Shown: positions 25,722-35,392, numbered from the stretch's first letter. The stretch is DNA of 64,000 bases from JADFXI01 sp963784135 (GCA_963784135.1 CAWAQG010000016.1:99375-163374); one strand, 5' to 3'. The notes: a model not told the origin generated them from the letters alone. Numbers and translations are program-made.

Positions 25722-26306
25722 TTAACGTCGTCGCATCTCGCCGCGGCTGCCGGCTTCCGGAAGAGGCGGAATTCCTGCCGGGTTCCTATTCTTGGATTTA
25801 ATATCGAGATTTACCGTCATGACTTCATCTCCCCTTACCAAAACAATCTTGTCAGGCTCGATGCTCTTAAGCACAAAACCGCTCAAAGCATCTCCTATTT
25901 TAAGCACTCTCAGCCGCTTGCCCCTTCCCGGAGTTGTGAGGGGGGCTTTCTTGTCCTCAACGTAGGCGAGGCTCAAATCATCGGTTATCAATGTGCCGTA
26001 AAGCACCAGTTCCGGCTTCGGAGGAGGCGGAGGGGCCGGTGGTTTCTCGACAGGGATTTTCCTTTCGGGATGAAAAAGATTCTGGTTTGCGATAATTGCG
26101 AAGTCAAGCGGCGAAGCAGCAGGTCCGCTCCCGGCTTTCTGTGCCTCTGCCGGCGCCGCAGCCGGCGCCGCCTTTATCGCTGGAAGAGTAATCTTCGGCT
26201 CCTTATTGACCAGAGGAAGAACAATATAGTGCGCTGTAGCAACTGCAGCTGCCGCTATTAGTAAATTGAGCAGGTTTATGCTCTTTAAAAAATAGCCCAT
26301 GGTCAT
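25722..26306 (-). CDS. gspC: Type II secretion GspC-like protein
   Basis: The inner-membrane protein that links the platform to the secretin. A TM helix lies at about residues 8-28 (INLLNLLIAAAAVATAHYIV). A Pro/Ala-rich periplasmic linker (APAAAPAEAQ; PPAPPPPPK) and the HR domain (ELVLYGTLITDDLSLAYVED, RVLKIGDALSGFVLKSIEPDKIVLVRG) follow. There is no PDZ domain, so it is of the short type. Its start overlaps gspM by four bases, and it is the last gene of the leftward gsp run, 16 bases from the gspD stop. Confidence 0.82.
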   Translation of the reverse strand: MTMGYFLKSINLLNLLIAAAAVATAHYIVLPLVNKEPKITLPAIKAAPAAAPAEAQKAGSGPAASPLDFAIIANQNLFHPERKIPVEKPPAPPPPPKPELVLYGTLITDDLSLAYVEDKKAPLTTPGRGKRLRVLKIGDALSGFVLKSIEPDKIVLVRGDEVMTVNLDIKSKNRNPAGIPPLPEAGSRGEMRRR

Positions 26307-26854
26307 TTCCCCCTGGTGAGCGCTGATACATCCAGCTTCACCATTAGATCTTTAGGGTCTTTAAAAGACTTGCTCCGCGCATCGAGCTCTTTTACGACAA
26401 GATATGGAGTTTGCGTCTCGATGTTATAGAGGATATCCGCCAGAGCCCTGATATCGGGAACCGACATATCCATGCTTACAGTGACCACCATGAATTTGCC
26501 GAGTGTCTCGGGCTTTACTATCCGCTCACTCGATATAATCCCGCCCCGGGCGGTTATCATTCCTTTTACAGACTCCTGCAGTGCCGCCGCCGCGATTGAG
26601 GGCGTCTTTCCTTCTACAATCCTGGAGTCTTGCATTTTTGCTATTTCTTTTAAAGCGGCCAGCTGTTTCTCCAACTCCGGTTTCCCCGCAAAAAGGGCCA
26701 TATATTGGGCAAGCGTTTTTGTCCTTGCCGCCTCGTTCTCTTTTACGGAGGCCAATTCCGCCTTCACTTCCATGTAGCCGTACCGGTACGCAACAAGAAT
26801 AAAGAGTATGGACATCAATGGTATGGAGAAAACCAGCAGTTTACTTTTTCTCAT
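26303..26854 (-). CDS. gspM: Type II secretion GspM-like protein (subtype b)
   Basis: A bitopic inner-membrane platform protein of 183 residues. One TM helix near the N-terminus (LLVFSIPLMSILFILVAYRYG) is followed by a coiled coil (KAELASVKENEAARTKTLAQYMA). A ferredoxin-like periplasmic domain ends it (GKFMVVTVSMDMSVPDIRALADILYNIETQTPYLVVKEL), resembling the GspM-b/PilO fold. It overlaps gspL by 14 bases and gspC by four, so these three are coupled. Identity rests on position and fold pattern more than on sequence. Confidence 0.75.
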   Translation of the reverse strand: MRKSKLLVFSIPLMSILFILVAYRYGYMEVKAELASVKENEAARTKTLAQYMALFAGKPELEKQLAALKEIAKMQDSRIVEGKTPSIAAAALQESVKGMITARGGIISSERIVKPETLGKFMVVTVSMDMSVPDIRALADILYNIETQTPYLVVKELDARSKSFKDPKDLMVKLDVSALTRGK

Positions 26855-28373
26855 TATTGCGCGGCGCTCCTTTTTCCTCTTTGCTTCCCCTGATTTCCAT
26901 TCTTACGTTAAAGTGGTCTGCACCCAGACGAACATCTCTGAAGGTGGGAGAGGAGAATTCAGCTTTCCTGAAATATTTTGACGACTCAAGCTTGGACAGG
27001 ATTCCAGAGGCGGAACTTGAATTGCCCTCGATCTCGACTGTTGATTGAGTAATCCTGACTCTTGTCAGCCATACCGATGTTGGGAGAATAGTTGTAAGCT
27101 CCCTGAGAATAGTCAGCGTCATAGGTCCGTTTTCCTTGAAACCGCTGACTGTTTCAATCTCGCTGTTCAGGGCATCTATTTCCTTATTGAGCGTTTCCAA
27201 ATCCTTCATGCCGCTTTTGCGGAGTCTTATCTGGCGCTCAATATCCCCGAGTCGTTTCTTTTCAACCTGTATAGGGGCTATAAGGTACACAATCCACAAG
27301 GCTATCAAGAGTGCCGAGAGCAGTATGGACAACCCTATCGGTATTTTTTCTTTCAGATGACGGCCCCTCGACATTAAATTAAACTTTTGCGGACCGGGCC
27401 GCAGCGATTCCATCACCCCGCCGAATGCCGTATAGGGAAGGTTTTTTTGACCTGGAGGGATGTTAAGCCCGGTATCAATCTCATCAAGCAGCGAAACAGG
27501 AAATGCAAGAGAGGTCCGGAGTCTTTCCTTTAAAGCGGTACGGCAGCCGGTGAGCAGGGCGAAGAGCTGCGGAGCAGTATTACTCTTTTTCGCGGCAGCT
27601 ACAAGCGGCTTTATTTCAGCCGCAATAGTGTCAGCTCTTGAAGTATCGTCATCAGCAGAAAACCTTCCATTTGCGACCCCGCTTATGGAGCCGGCACGGA
27701 AGAGAGCGCCATTATATTCATCGCCATCGGTCCCGATAAAAAGGAAATCTTTCTTTTTGGCCAGGGAATGGCATAGCGCACCGAGGGACATGAGGTTTAA
27801 GGTGACCCTGTTTACAGTGAGGCCGGCCTCTCCAAGGGCCTCGCGGTAACCGTTGAGCATATCAGCTTTTGCCGCAGCAATAACTATCGTGATTTTTTCA
27901 GCAGTCTCGCCTGTGATGCTGAAGTCATAGAACGCCTCCTCGGGGCTGAAGGGGACGAGGCGGTCCAACTCATAGGCAATGACATCCGATAAGTTCTTTT
28001 TGACCGTTACCGGGAACTCCGCGATTTTAATGACAGCCCAGGCTTTAGGAATACTAAGAGTAATACCGGCGCCGGCAGCGCGGAACTCGTTAATAGCCAA
28101 TAATACTGAAGAGGCCGCTTCTTTCGGCTGCGGGTAAGCACGATCTTCCGAAGGGTAATGCTTTGCCCCCTTGACCGACACGGATGATAAAAACCGGGTC
28201 CCGTATGCCACGGACACTCCGGACCTTTCAATAGCAACACAAAGCTCTTTTTTGTAGGTTATGCGCTCGTCGGCAAGGTTGAATGCAAGCACATTCCTTA
28301 GAGGGAGAATGACCTTGCGCAACGCCGCTGAGGTGTTAAAGGCAGCTGAGGTTATTTTCCTTATGGCATCCAT
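26841..28373 (-). CDS. gspL: GspL-like protein with PilM-type and PilN-type halves
   Basis: A 510-residue platform protein. The N-terminal half is an actin-like cytoplasmic domain of the PilM/GspL type (ITLSIPKAWAVIKIAEFP, VIAYELDRLVPFSPEEAFYDF). A TM helix at about residues 340-360 (IGLSILLSALLIALWIVYLI) follows. Then come a coiled coil and a PilN-like periplasmic domain (MTLTILRELTTILPTSVWLTRV, GILSKLESSKYFRKAEFSSP). In GspL the cytoplasmic part docks the GspE ATPase. The combined layout is that of GspL, but each half looks closer to type IV pilus PilM and PilN. It overlaps gspM. Confidence 0.78.
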   Translation of the reverse strand: MDAIRKITSAAFNTSAALRKVILPLRNVLAFNLADERITYKKELCVAIERSGVSVAYGTRFLSSVSVKGAKHYPSEDRAYPQPKEAASSVLLAINEFRAAGAGITLSIPKAWAVIKIAEFPVTVKKNLSDVIAYELDRLVPFSPEEAFYDFSITGETAEKITIVIAAAKADMLNGYREALGEAGLTVNRVTLNLMSLGALCHSLAKKKDFLFIGTDGDEYNGALFRAGSISGVANGRFSADDDTSRADTIAAEIKPLVAAAKKSNTAPQLFALLTGCRTALKERLRTSLAFPVSLLDEIDTGLNIPPGQKNLPYTAFGGVMESLRPGPQKFNLMSRGRHLKEKIPIGLSILLSALLIALWIVYLIAPIQVEKKRLGDIERQIRLRKSGMKDLETLNKEIDALNSEIETVSGFKENGPMTLTILRELTTILPTSVWLTRVRITQSTVEIEGNSSSASGILSKLESSKYFRKAEFSSPTFRDVRLGADHFNVRMEIRGSKEEKGAPRNNEKK

Positions 28374-28379
28374 TCTTTT

Positions 28380-29330
28380 TTATTGTACTTTGTATGCCGG
28401 GCTTTTGTAATACAGATATTTGAATTTGTTGGCGCTGTCCACGATGACCGTTGCCCTGACAGGATAGCCCGCTTTTTCATTTTCTTTGTATCCTGTCGCT
28501 TCTATGGTGAACACATTCCCCTCGCCCAAAGTAATGAAAGGGAGCATCGCCTGTATATTACCGGCAACGATCTCCCCGACATTCATTATGGGCTTGTCCT
28601 GCCTGGCCTGAATTATAGCATCAGCCATATCCGAAGACATTCCAGGTATAGTCATTATGACCTCTTTAGGAGCGTAGTTGAGATTAATCATTCCGCTATC
28701 GGAATTTACGGTAAGAAAATCAATGATGCCTTTTCGGTCCCCGTCTCCATAGAGTACCGCAGGAGTCACTCCCTTTACAAGCAGGAGTTCCTCAACAGTA
28801 TCATAAGCTGCGCCTTTCACCTCATATGGAATCGGCAGCGACATATAATAGTCGTTGCCGGCTCCATGGAGCCGCGTTAAACCACTGGGGTTTTTCCAAT
28901 CCATTAGGGAGTCCACAATCGTATCGGCTGCATCCTCCTTGATTCCGGCGTTTAAGAGCAGATTTTTTAATAATACCTCAGAGGACTTATTAATATCCAA
29001 TTTTCCGGCCTCTCCCATTATCCTCACCCTATAAGACCCTTCACCGAGATGGTCGCTATATTCAGTACCGTCTGCTTTCCACACTGCAGACCCCTCAAGC
29101 GTTATCGGATTGGCCATATTTTGTTTGCGATAAAGGACCTCGATAATAGCACGCTCAATACCTGCCTCGGCCAGGAACTTCATTTCCGCTGTGTCCCTGA
29201 ACCTGAGGGTTGCATGTGTTTCTGTCCGCGTCGAGAAAGAAAAAGAGAAGACCGTAACCATCAGAATGGCCAGGACCCACAAGACCACAAGTAAGGCCAT
29301 GCCTTTTTGCGCGCTATGATATCTATCCAT
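28380..29330 (-). CDS. gspK: Type II secretion minor pseudopilin GspK
   Basis: The largest minor pseudopilin, thought to cap the pseudopilus. I choose the ATG preceded by CGGAG, giving a short leader ending AQKG before MALLVVLWVLAILMVTVFSF. The +5 position after cleavage is Val rather than Glu, as is normal for GspK. The globular part carries SAM-like helix-hairpin motifs (ILLKNLLLNAGIKEDAADTIVDSLMDW and INLNYAPKEVIMTIPGMSSDMADAII). Earlier in-frame ATGs exist at 29372 and 29465, but would overlap gspJ or lengthen the leader. Confidence 0.88.
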   Translation of the reverse strand: MDRYHSAQKGMALLVVLWVLAILMVTVFSFSFSTRTETHATLRFRDTAEMKFLAEAGIERAIIEVLYRKQNMANPITLEGSAVWKADGTEYSDHLGEGSYRVRIMGEAGKLDINKSSEVLLKNLLLNAGIKEDAADTIVDSLMDWKNPSGLTRLHGAGNDYYMSLPIPYEVKGAAYDTVEELLLVKGVTPAVLYGDGDRKGIIDFLTVNSDSGMINLNYAPKEVIMTIPGMSSDMADAIIQARQDKPIMNVGEIVAGNIQAMLPFITLGEGNVFTIEATGYKENEKAGYPVRATVIVDSANKFKYLYYKSPAYKVQ

Positions 29331-29394
29331 TATCTCCGCTGTCCCTTTGCCTTCCTGCCGGTATTCCCCCATGCTCTTCACCTGTTGCTTGTGA

Positions 29395-30051
29395 CTATTG
29401 GTACCCCGTCCTTGGCGTACCGGTATTCCTCCCGGCGCCGGTGACCGCCAATCCGGCCCCAGCATATGACACTTTCACCGGAATAATCATCGAAATTTCT
29501 TTATCTCCAGTGACAAGATGCAGACGGATTTTCTCCGGCGACGTGTCTGTAGTGGCCCATTGTTCAATCCAGCTGCCTTTTTCTGCGGCAGGATCTTTAT
29601 AGAAATAATCGAAATAAATACGGTCGAAGAACTCAAAGAGTTTTACCTCGCCTCTATTTGCCAGGCCCGTGCCTTTTTCTTCGGCAAACAGGTCCTGTTT
29701 GCCAAATTCGTCTGTCGCAACCCTATAGGACACGGTGACATATCCCCGCTGGTCTCCCCATAGGGAAAAATTGCTTGGAAATTGCATGGATTCCCCGTCC
29801 CCCTGAAAGACCGGGGCCGCATCGGCAAGGCCTTTTGGCGGGAGAAAAAGGGCCGACTGTATCTGGGCCTCAACGATATTCAGCGAGGCCCTGAATCTTT
29901 CGACTGACGCGATCCTCTTCTCTCCGGCATCTACAGACCGCAAACCAAGCCGCATGGCCGCGCCTACAATCAGAAGGATAACGGCGATCATAGTTATGGA
30001 TATCATCAATTCAAGGAGCGTAAAGCCATCTTCCCTGTTTGCTGTGTGCAT
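29395..30051 (-). CDS. gspJ: Type II secretion minor pseudopilin GspJ
   Basis: A type IV pilin-like protein with leader MHTANREDG cleaved before FTLLELMISITMIAVILLI; Glu at +5 is present. The globular domain (KLFEFFDRIYFDYFY) fits GspJ. It is 218 residues, a normal size. The ATG follows the gspI stop directly. In the family, GspJ joins GspI and GspK to form the pseudopilus tip. Confidence 0.87.
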   Translation of the reverse strand: MHTANREDGFTLLELMISITMIAVILLIVGAAMRLGLRSVDAGEKRIASVERFRASLNIVEAQIQSALFLPPKGLADAAPVFQGDGESMQFPSNFSLWGDQRGYVTVSYRVATDEFGKQDLFAEEKGTGLANRGEVKLFEFFDRIYFDYFYKDPAAEKGSWIEQWATTDTSPEKIRLHLVTGDKEISMIIPVKVSYAGAGLAVTGAGRNTGTPRTGYQ

Positions 30052-30456
30052 TTACAGTCCCACTTCCTTGTTCATTACTTTCTGGGTACTCAGGGTGACA
30101 AACCTGTCCCGTTCCCCTTTTCTCCAAGAGACGGAAAGTCTTATATCAAATAGCCTGACCTGCAGGTTTTCGGTCCTGTCCTTGAGCGCTTCTTTCACCG
30201 ATATGTCTATCCGGTATCCATCATCGGTAGGCTCGCTCCAGTCCGCTTCGGCAAGCTTATCATCGTCCAGCAGTTCCCTCATCCTGGACTCTGCCTTTGC
30301 AACAGCAACGACGTAATCTTCCGAGCCCGATATACCGCGGAGGTCAGCGGAGAAGAGCTGTACGATGACCAGTAACGCAATGCCCAGCAGGGCGAGTGCA
30401 ACAAGGATTTCAAGAAGCGTAAAGCCGTCCCTTGCGTCTCCAGGTATCTGTTTCAT
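30052..30456 (-). CDS. gspI: Type II secretion minor pseudopilin GspI
   Basis: Prepilin-like protein of 134 residues. The leader ends ARDG before FTLLEILVALALLGIALLV, with Glu at +5. The soluble domain includes AKAESRMRELLDDD, resembling the conserved NRL/AE region after the helix in GspI. Its start overlaps the gspH stop (ATGA) and its stop abuts gspJ. Confidence 0.87.
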   Translation of the reverse strand: MKQIPGDARDGFTLLEILVALALLGIALLVIVQLFSADLRGISGSEDYVVAVAKAESRMRELLDDDKLAEADWSEPTDDGYRIDISVKEALKDRTENLQVRLFDIRLSVSWRKGERDRFVTLSTQKVMNKEVGL

Positions 30457-30968
30457 TTTATGACCACTGACCCCACAACCGGATCAAGCTCAATTCTAAT
30501 TTCCTTTTTCAGGGTGCCCAGTATGATAGTCTCGCCCTGAATCCCCCCTGCCGGCTGAAATATCATATGATATGTCCCTTTGCGGCTTTCACCGGCGTAA
30601 GGGTCGAGCAGTTTTATGGTAATATCGGGATCGATGCTTTTATATCCGAGGCCTTCTATGCCGTATGTTTTTGCATCCAGGTTTATGGTCAAGGTCTGTC
30701 GGGCGCCGTCAATCTGTGAAAGAGCGCGGGCGCGCCGGATTGTTGCAGACAGCTCCCTGGCTGTAGCATTAAGCTTGTGTGACGGCAAGGTATTGGCAAA
30801 AAAAACCGCGGACAGCCCCAGCATGAGCGTAATGAGAAAAAGCACGACCATCATTTCGATGAGAGTAAACCCGTGCCTGTCCACGGAGTGCTGCCGGGCG
30901 CTCAATACTCTTCTTACAGGCGGACCTGGTTCCCCGATGGGGTCTGAGCAACGCGTAATCTGTGTCAT
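30453..30968 (-). CDS. gspH: Type II secretion minor pseudopilin GspH
   Basis: Prepilin-like protein with cleavage DRHG before FTLIEMMVVLFLITLMLGLS and Glu at +5. The body has the GspH/FimT pattern LNATARELSATIRRARALSQIDG. From the ATG at 30968 the leader would be 33 residues, which is long; an in-frame TTG at 30905 with a purine-rich stretch upstream gives a normal 12-residue leader and may be the true start. It follows gspF by about 17 bases. Confidence 0.85.
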   Translation of the reverse strand: MTQITRCSDPIGEPGPPVRRVLSARQHSVDRHGFTLIEMMVVLFLITLMLGLSAVFFANTLPSHKLNATARELSATIRRARALSQIDGARQTLTINLDAKTYGIEGLGYKSIDPDITIKLLDPYAGESRKGTYHMIFQPAGGIQGETIILGTLKKEIRIELDPVVGSVVIK

Positions 30969-30985
30969 CTGCCCGGAACACCCTG

Positions 30986-32179
30986 TTAAAAAGGAAGGTT
31001 CGTTATGCTGAATATCGCTGTCAGCATCGAAATCACTATAAATCCGATTACCAGCCCCATCACGAGGATCATGGCAGGCTCCATAAAACCGATAAGCCTT
31101 TTGATCGAGGTCTTCAGACTTTTCTCATATGCGGCCGCGACCTTCAGCAGCATCGTATCCATTTGCCCGGTTTCCTCCCCTACCTTGACCATTGAGAGGG
31201 CCAGCTGCGGGAACACCTGGACCGCGGCAAGCGGCCCTGCTATGCCCTTGCCTTCCCTGGCGCCTTTGGAGACCGAATCGATGGCAGAGGCTATGACCTG
31301 TTGCTTATTACGTCTTTTGAATTGGACATCGCCTGAAGCAATGGTACCCCGCTCTGCAGGAGTGTCCCCAGTGTCCTGAAAAAACGGGCGGTCTCAATTT
31401 TTGTGATGATGTCCTTCATAAGTCCAAGCTTCAGCGCATCGAATTTGTATCTGCCCTCAGCGGATTTAATATAAGTCTTAAATACAAGCCACGCCGCTGC
31501 CGCTGCTGCTGCGATAATCCACCAGTATGACCTTAATATATCACTGACATCCAGCAGAATCTGAGTAGAGAGGGGCAGGGCGGTACCGAGTTCCTTGAAT
31601 ATGGCGGTAAACTTGGGGAGTACATATGTGAGGAGAACTACGACCGATACCCCGCCGGTGATTACGAGTATGACAGGATAGATCATTGCGGAAACAATGC
31701 TGTCCTTTAATTCTTTGGAAGCTTCCAGAAATTCATTTAACTTCTCAAGGACCACATTTACCACGCCCCCTGCCTCGCCGGCCCGCACCATATTTATATA
31801 AAGTCGTCGGAAAGACTTCAGGGTGCTGCTGAAGGGCCTCAGAGAAAGAGCTGCCTTCGCGGAGCGCATTGACGACAGATTGCACGACCTGCTTCATCTC
31901 TCCGCTCTCGGTTATCTCAGCCAATATGCTCAGGCTCCTGTCAAGAGGAAGCCCTGCGCCGAGCAATGAGGAAAGTTCGGTGGTAAAGGTCACCAGATCG
32001 GCCCTGGCTGAGCGGAGCGAGAACCGTTTTTTTTTGTCCCCTGTCGGGGCTTTTACCTCTAAAGGAATAACGCCCGACGACTTGAGCCGCTCAATCGCTG
32101 CGGCTTCATCCATCGCTTCGATAAACCCCCCGCTCATTACGCCCTCACGGGAGGTGGCCCTGTAGGAGAAAATCGCCAT
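30986..32179 (-). pseudogene. gspF: Type II secretion inner-membrane protein GspF, two frameshifts
   Basis: The polytopic platform protein is encoded in three consecutive frames. 32179 to about 31810 gives the first cytoplasmic GspF domain (FSYRATSREG, FTTELSSLLGAGLPLDRSL). About 31810 to 31300 gives the first TM and start of the second domain (AGEAGGVVNVVLEKLNEFLE, RFFRTLGTLLQSGVPLLQA). About 31300 to 30986 gives the end (VKVGEETGQMDTMLLKVAAAYE, final TM pair). Each break is one base and no residues seem lost, so the frames join into a standard protein of about 400 residues. Its ATG overlaps the gspE stop. Confidence 0.85.
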
Positions 32180-33695
32180 CAGCCTTCCTGTGTCACCCTG
32201 AGCAGTTCGTTAAGAGTGGTCATGCCCGGCCTTTATCTTTTCGGTCCCGTCTTCAAGCAGCGTCTTCATGCCGTTGCGCCGCAGCCAGTTCCCGGATTTT
32301 GTTTGAATCAACGTCCTGCATGATAAGATTCCGCAAGTCATCATCCACCACGATCAGTTCAAATATTCCCACCCTGCCACGGTAGCCGGTAAAGGCGCAT
32401 TGCTCACATCCCTTGCCTCTGTATGCGCCTGCGACATGGAGCGTATCGCGCTCCACCCGGGGTGATGCAGTATCAAGCTCTTTGCACGAGGGACATATGG
32501 CCCGCACAAGTCTCTGGGCGAGTATGCCGCGAATGGTGGAGGAAAGTAAAAAACTCTCCACGCCCATGTCGTGAAGCCTGGTGATTGCGCTGGGGGCATC
32601 ATTGGTATGCAATGTTGAGAACACAAGGTGACCGGTGAGGGCGGCCTGGATCGCTATCTGAGCTGTTTCAAGGTCTCTTGTTTCTCCGATCATAATAACA
32701 TCAGGGTCCTGCCGGACAATGTGCCGCAGCGTATTTGAAAAATTCAGGCCTATTTGCGGCTTGACCTGTATCTGGTTGATCCCTTTAAGTTGGTATTCCA
32801 CCGGGTCCTCAACCGTAATGATCTTCTTGTCAGGAGAGTTTATTTTGTCCAGGGCGCCATAAAGTGTTGTGGTCTTGCCGCTCCCGGTCGGTCCGGTCAC
32901 CAGTATGATGCCGTTAGGCTTGGTGATCAACTGCTCAAAAGCGTGAAGCGTTTCAGGGAAAAAACCGAGACGCTCAAGGTCGATGACAATGCTCTCTTTG
33001 TCAAGGATCCTCATCACCACGCTTTCACCGTAGAGGACCGGTATGGTGGATATGCGAAGATCTATCTCTTTTTCGGCGACTTTAAGCCGAATGCGGCCGT
33101 CCTGCGGCAATCTCCGCTCGGCAATATTAAGCTTTGCGGTGAGCTTTATTCTCGAAATAATGGCCGCCTGTAGCTTTTTTGGTATCGACTCTATATCATG
33201 CAGGATGCCATCGATACGGTACCTTACTTTCAGTTCATCTTCAAAAGGCTCTATGTGGATATCGCTCGCCCTGTTTTCAACAGCCCTTACGATCACCATG
33301 TTGACCAATTTGATTATAGGGGCCTCGGAGGCGAGGTCTTTCAGATGCCCGACGTCTTCCTCATCTTCCTTGAGGAACTCAAGTCCGCTCTTGTCTCCGA
33401 TCTCCTCAATGAGCCTGTTTATGTTCTGCGATTCCTGCCCGTAAAATTTGGAAGAGTATTCTTCGAGCACATCGGGGTCAATACCATAGACTCTTATATC
33501 TGCGGATGTTGCTACCCTGAGCGCATCGACAGTTGAGCGGTCTTCGGGATTTGCCATTGCGACACTCAGAATATTATTCTTGAATTCGAGCAGCACTATT
33601 TTGTTTTCGCGGATAAAACGGGAGGGGATGCCGTTATAGACAAATGGTACCTTAGGCATGTCCTCCAGTTTTAAATAGGGTATCTCTTTAATCAC
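32179..33695 (-). pseudogene. gspE: Type II secretion ATPase GspE, frameshifted near the C-terminus
   Basis: The cytoplasmic secretion ATPase. An N-terminal GspE-N domain is followed by the RecA-like core: Walker A GPTGSGKTTT, Asp box ITVEDPVEY, Walker B DPDVIMIGE, and His box HLVFSTLHTND. A four-cysteine zinc site is present (ICPSCKE; GCEQCAFTGYRGR). The main frame stops at 32253, but the expected ending (NGMKTLLEDGTEKIKAG, then TTLNELLRVTQEG) is encoded in shifted frames down to 32179. Two single-base changes near 32270 and 32222 explain it. The restored stop overlaps the gspF ATG, which supports one original gene. Confidence 0.9.
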
Positions 33696-33729
33696 GGCAG
33701 TGACCTTTAAGCTCCGAAAGTAATCAAAC

Positions 33730-34155
33730 CTACTCCCAGCTTACAATATCCTTGTCTTCGCCCTCGCCGCCAGGCTGGCCGTCGCTGCCATAAGAAACAA
33801 TATCGTATTCGCCATGATTGCCCGGGCAAGTATAAATATAGGGCTTTCCCCAGGGGTCGTTCGGCAACCCCTTTTTCAGATACGGCCCCTCCCATTTATC
33901 AATGCCGGAATTGGTCACCAGGGCAGCCAAGCCTTCTTGTGTGGTTGGGTATCGCCCAACATCCAGGCGGAACTGGTCGAGCGCCTGTCCAAACAGCTCA
34001 ATCTGGGCTTTTGCAGCAGACTGTTTCCCCTTGCCCAGCTTTGGAAAAAGCTGGGGACCGACCAGTGCTGCCAAAAGCCCCAAAATCACAAGTACGACAA
34101 GCAATTCTACAAGCGTAAATCCCTTTTCATTTGATAAACGATGGTTACGGAACAT
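33730..34155 (-). CDS. gspG: Type II secretion major pseudopilin GspG
   Basis: The main pseudopilus subunit, 141 residues. The leader ends SNEKG before FTLVELLVVLVILGLLAALVGP, with Glu at +5. The C-terminal domain has the GspG signatures RLDVGRYPTTQEGLAALV, GPYLKKGLPNDPWGKPYIY and DIVSYGSDGQPGGEGEDKDI, the last being the calcium-binding loop. It is the first gene of the leftward gsp run, so the operon promoter should lie in 34156-34478. Confidence 0.95.
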   Translation of the reverse strand: MFRNHRLSNEKGFTLVELLVVLVILGLLAALVGPQLFPKLGKGKQSAAKAQIELFGQALDQFRLDVGRYPTTQEGLAALVTNSGIDKWEGPYLKKGLPNDPWGKPYIYTCPGNHGEYDIVSYGSDGQPGGEGEDKDIVSWE

Positions 34156-34478
34156 GTTTATTTCTCCCCAAAAACTTTTTGCAGTTTAATGATTTATCCA
34201 AAAGATTGTGCGCATTGGATTTTTGTATTTTTGATTTGCGAAGTCGTGCGCATACCGTGGATAACTATTGCCCCTTAATTGTATCAGATAATGTTTTAAG
34301 GCTACCATTATGGGGGCATCCAAGTCAATGCGCTCACAACCTGCAGGTGTATAGCTGGATTTGGATGATTTGTTATATAATAGCTCTCTGGATTCCGGTA
34401 AATGCGAGGGTTTTTTTCCTGTTATAGTGTATCCGACAGGGCGCACTCGGGTAAGGGACTGGCCGGACAGGGGGACAC
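34156..34478. other. Divergent intergenic region between gspG and the DUF4912 gene
   Basis: About 320 bases without a credible gene. It should hold the gsp operon promoter leftward and that of the DUF4912-type gene rightward. I found no convincing -35/-10 pair and no sigma-54 site. The stretch is AT-rich near 34250-34320 and 34370-34390. Confidence 0.5.
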
Positions 34479-35303
34479 ATGGCAAAGCGGGACCTTGGAG
34501 AAAAGACTGTTCGCGAATTGCGGACAATGGCAAAGAGGGCAGGCATTGCCGTTAAGAGAGACTGGAAGAAAGAGGATTTGGTAAAAGTCCTTTCTTCAAA
34601 GAAGAAATCTGCGGCGAAACCCGCAAAGCCGACAAAAAAAGCAAAGCCGGGAAAGCCGGCAAAGAAGACCCCATCCAGGAAAACCGGAGATAAAAAGAGC
34701 AGCGCACATAAAGCGGCAGGGGACCGGGCAAGAAAAAAATCTGTAAAAAAGACACAAGCTGCAAAACAAAAAAGTGTGTCGCGTAAAATAACCCCGAAGA
34801 AAACGCCCCTGACCGGTTTCTCAACTGCAGCGGTGCAGCCTCCTCCCGAGTTGGTCCTGACTCCTTTGCCCGCTGAATACGGCAGGGACAAGATCTTGTC
34901 GATGCAGGTGACCCCCGGACGCATATATGTCTACTGGGAGGTCGCCGAAGAGAGTCTGGTGAAATACAAAGGGGGCCTTAATCTTAAGTTGCAGGATATG
35001 AAAGAAAATTGCTTTTTTTATGCGCCTGTATCCGGGAGAATAGGAGAATCTTTTGTCAATATAAACCCTGATAGCGATTATGCCGTCGAATTAGGCGTCA
35101 TTGATTCCAGGGGTGAATTTGTGAATATCATACAGCAGGGACCAACGGCTGTTGCTGAGGTCCATCATGGGATGCCGGACGAAGGGCCTACTGGAGAGAT
35201 ACCGGCATGCGAACGGCCTGAGATTACCGGAACGGCACAAAAGGGGGAGCCGGCACTGCCCGAAGAGTTTTTCGAAATGCCTGAGCCGGTAAGCTCATAT
35301 TGA
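34479..35303 (+). CDS. DUF4912-type protein with a Rho-N-like and Lys/Ala-rich N-terminus
   Basis: The first 40 residues resemble the Rho N-terminal/SAP-like fold (LGEKTVRELRTMAKRAGIAV, DWKKEDLVKVL). About 80 residues of Lys/Ala/Pro-rich, histone-like low complexity follow (KKSAAKPAKPTKKAKPGKP). The C-terminal domain (LPAEYGRDKILSMQVTPGRIYVYWEV, FVNINPDSDYAVELGVI) matches the DUF4912 pattern, which is an uncharacterised beta-rich domain. The basic tail suggests nucleic-acid or nucleoid binding. It ends five bases before tRNA-Leu and is probably co-transcribed with it. Function is unknown. Confidence 0.78.
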   Translation: MAKRDLGEKTVRELRTMAKRAGIAVKRDWKKEDLVKVLSSKKKSAAKPAKPTKKAKPGKPAKKTPSRKTGDKKSSAHKAAGDRARKKSVKKTQAAKQKSVSRKITPKKTPLTGFSTAAVQPPPELVLTPLPAEYGRDKILSMQVTPGRIYVYWEVAEESLVKYKGGLNLKLQDMKENCFFYAPVSGRIGESFVNINPDSDYAVELGVIDSRGEFVNIIQQGPTAVAEVHHGMPDEGPTGEIPACERPEITGTAQKGEPALPEEFFEMPEPVSSY

Positions 35304-35307
35304 CGAA

Positions 35308-35392
35308 GCGAGGGTGGCGGAACTGGCAGACGCACCAGACTTAGGATCTGGCGGGGTAACCTGTAGGGGTTCAACTCCCCTCTCTCGCACCA
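35308..35392 (+). tRNA. tRNA-Leu (TAG anticodon)
   Basis: The acceptor arm GCGAGGG pairs with CTCTCGC with one G-T pair. The anticodon arm is CCAGA-CTTAGGA-TCTGG, giving TAG. A long variable arm (GCGGGGTAACCTGT), the T-loop GTTCAACTC and an encoded CCA complete a class II tRNA. Confidence 0.95.
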
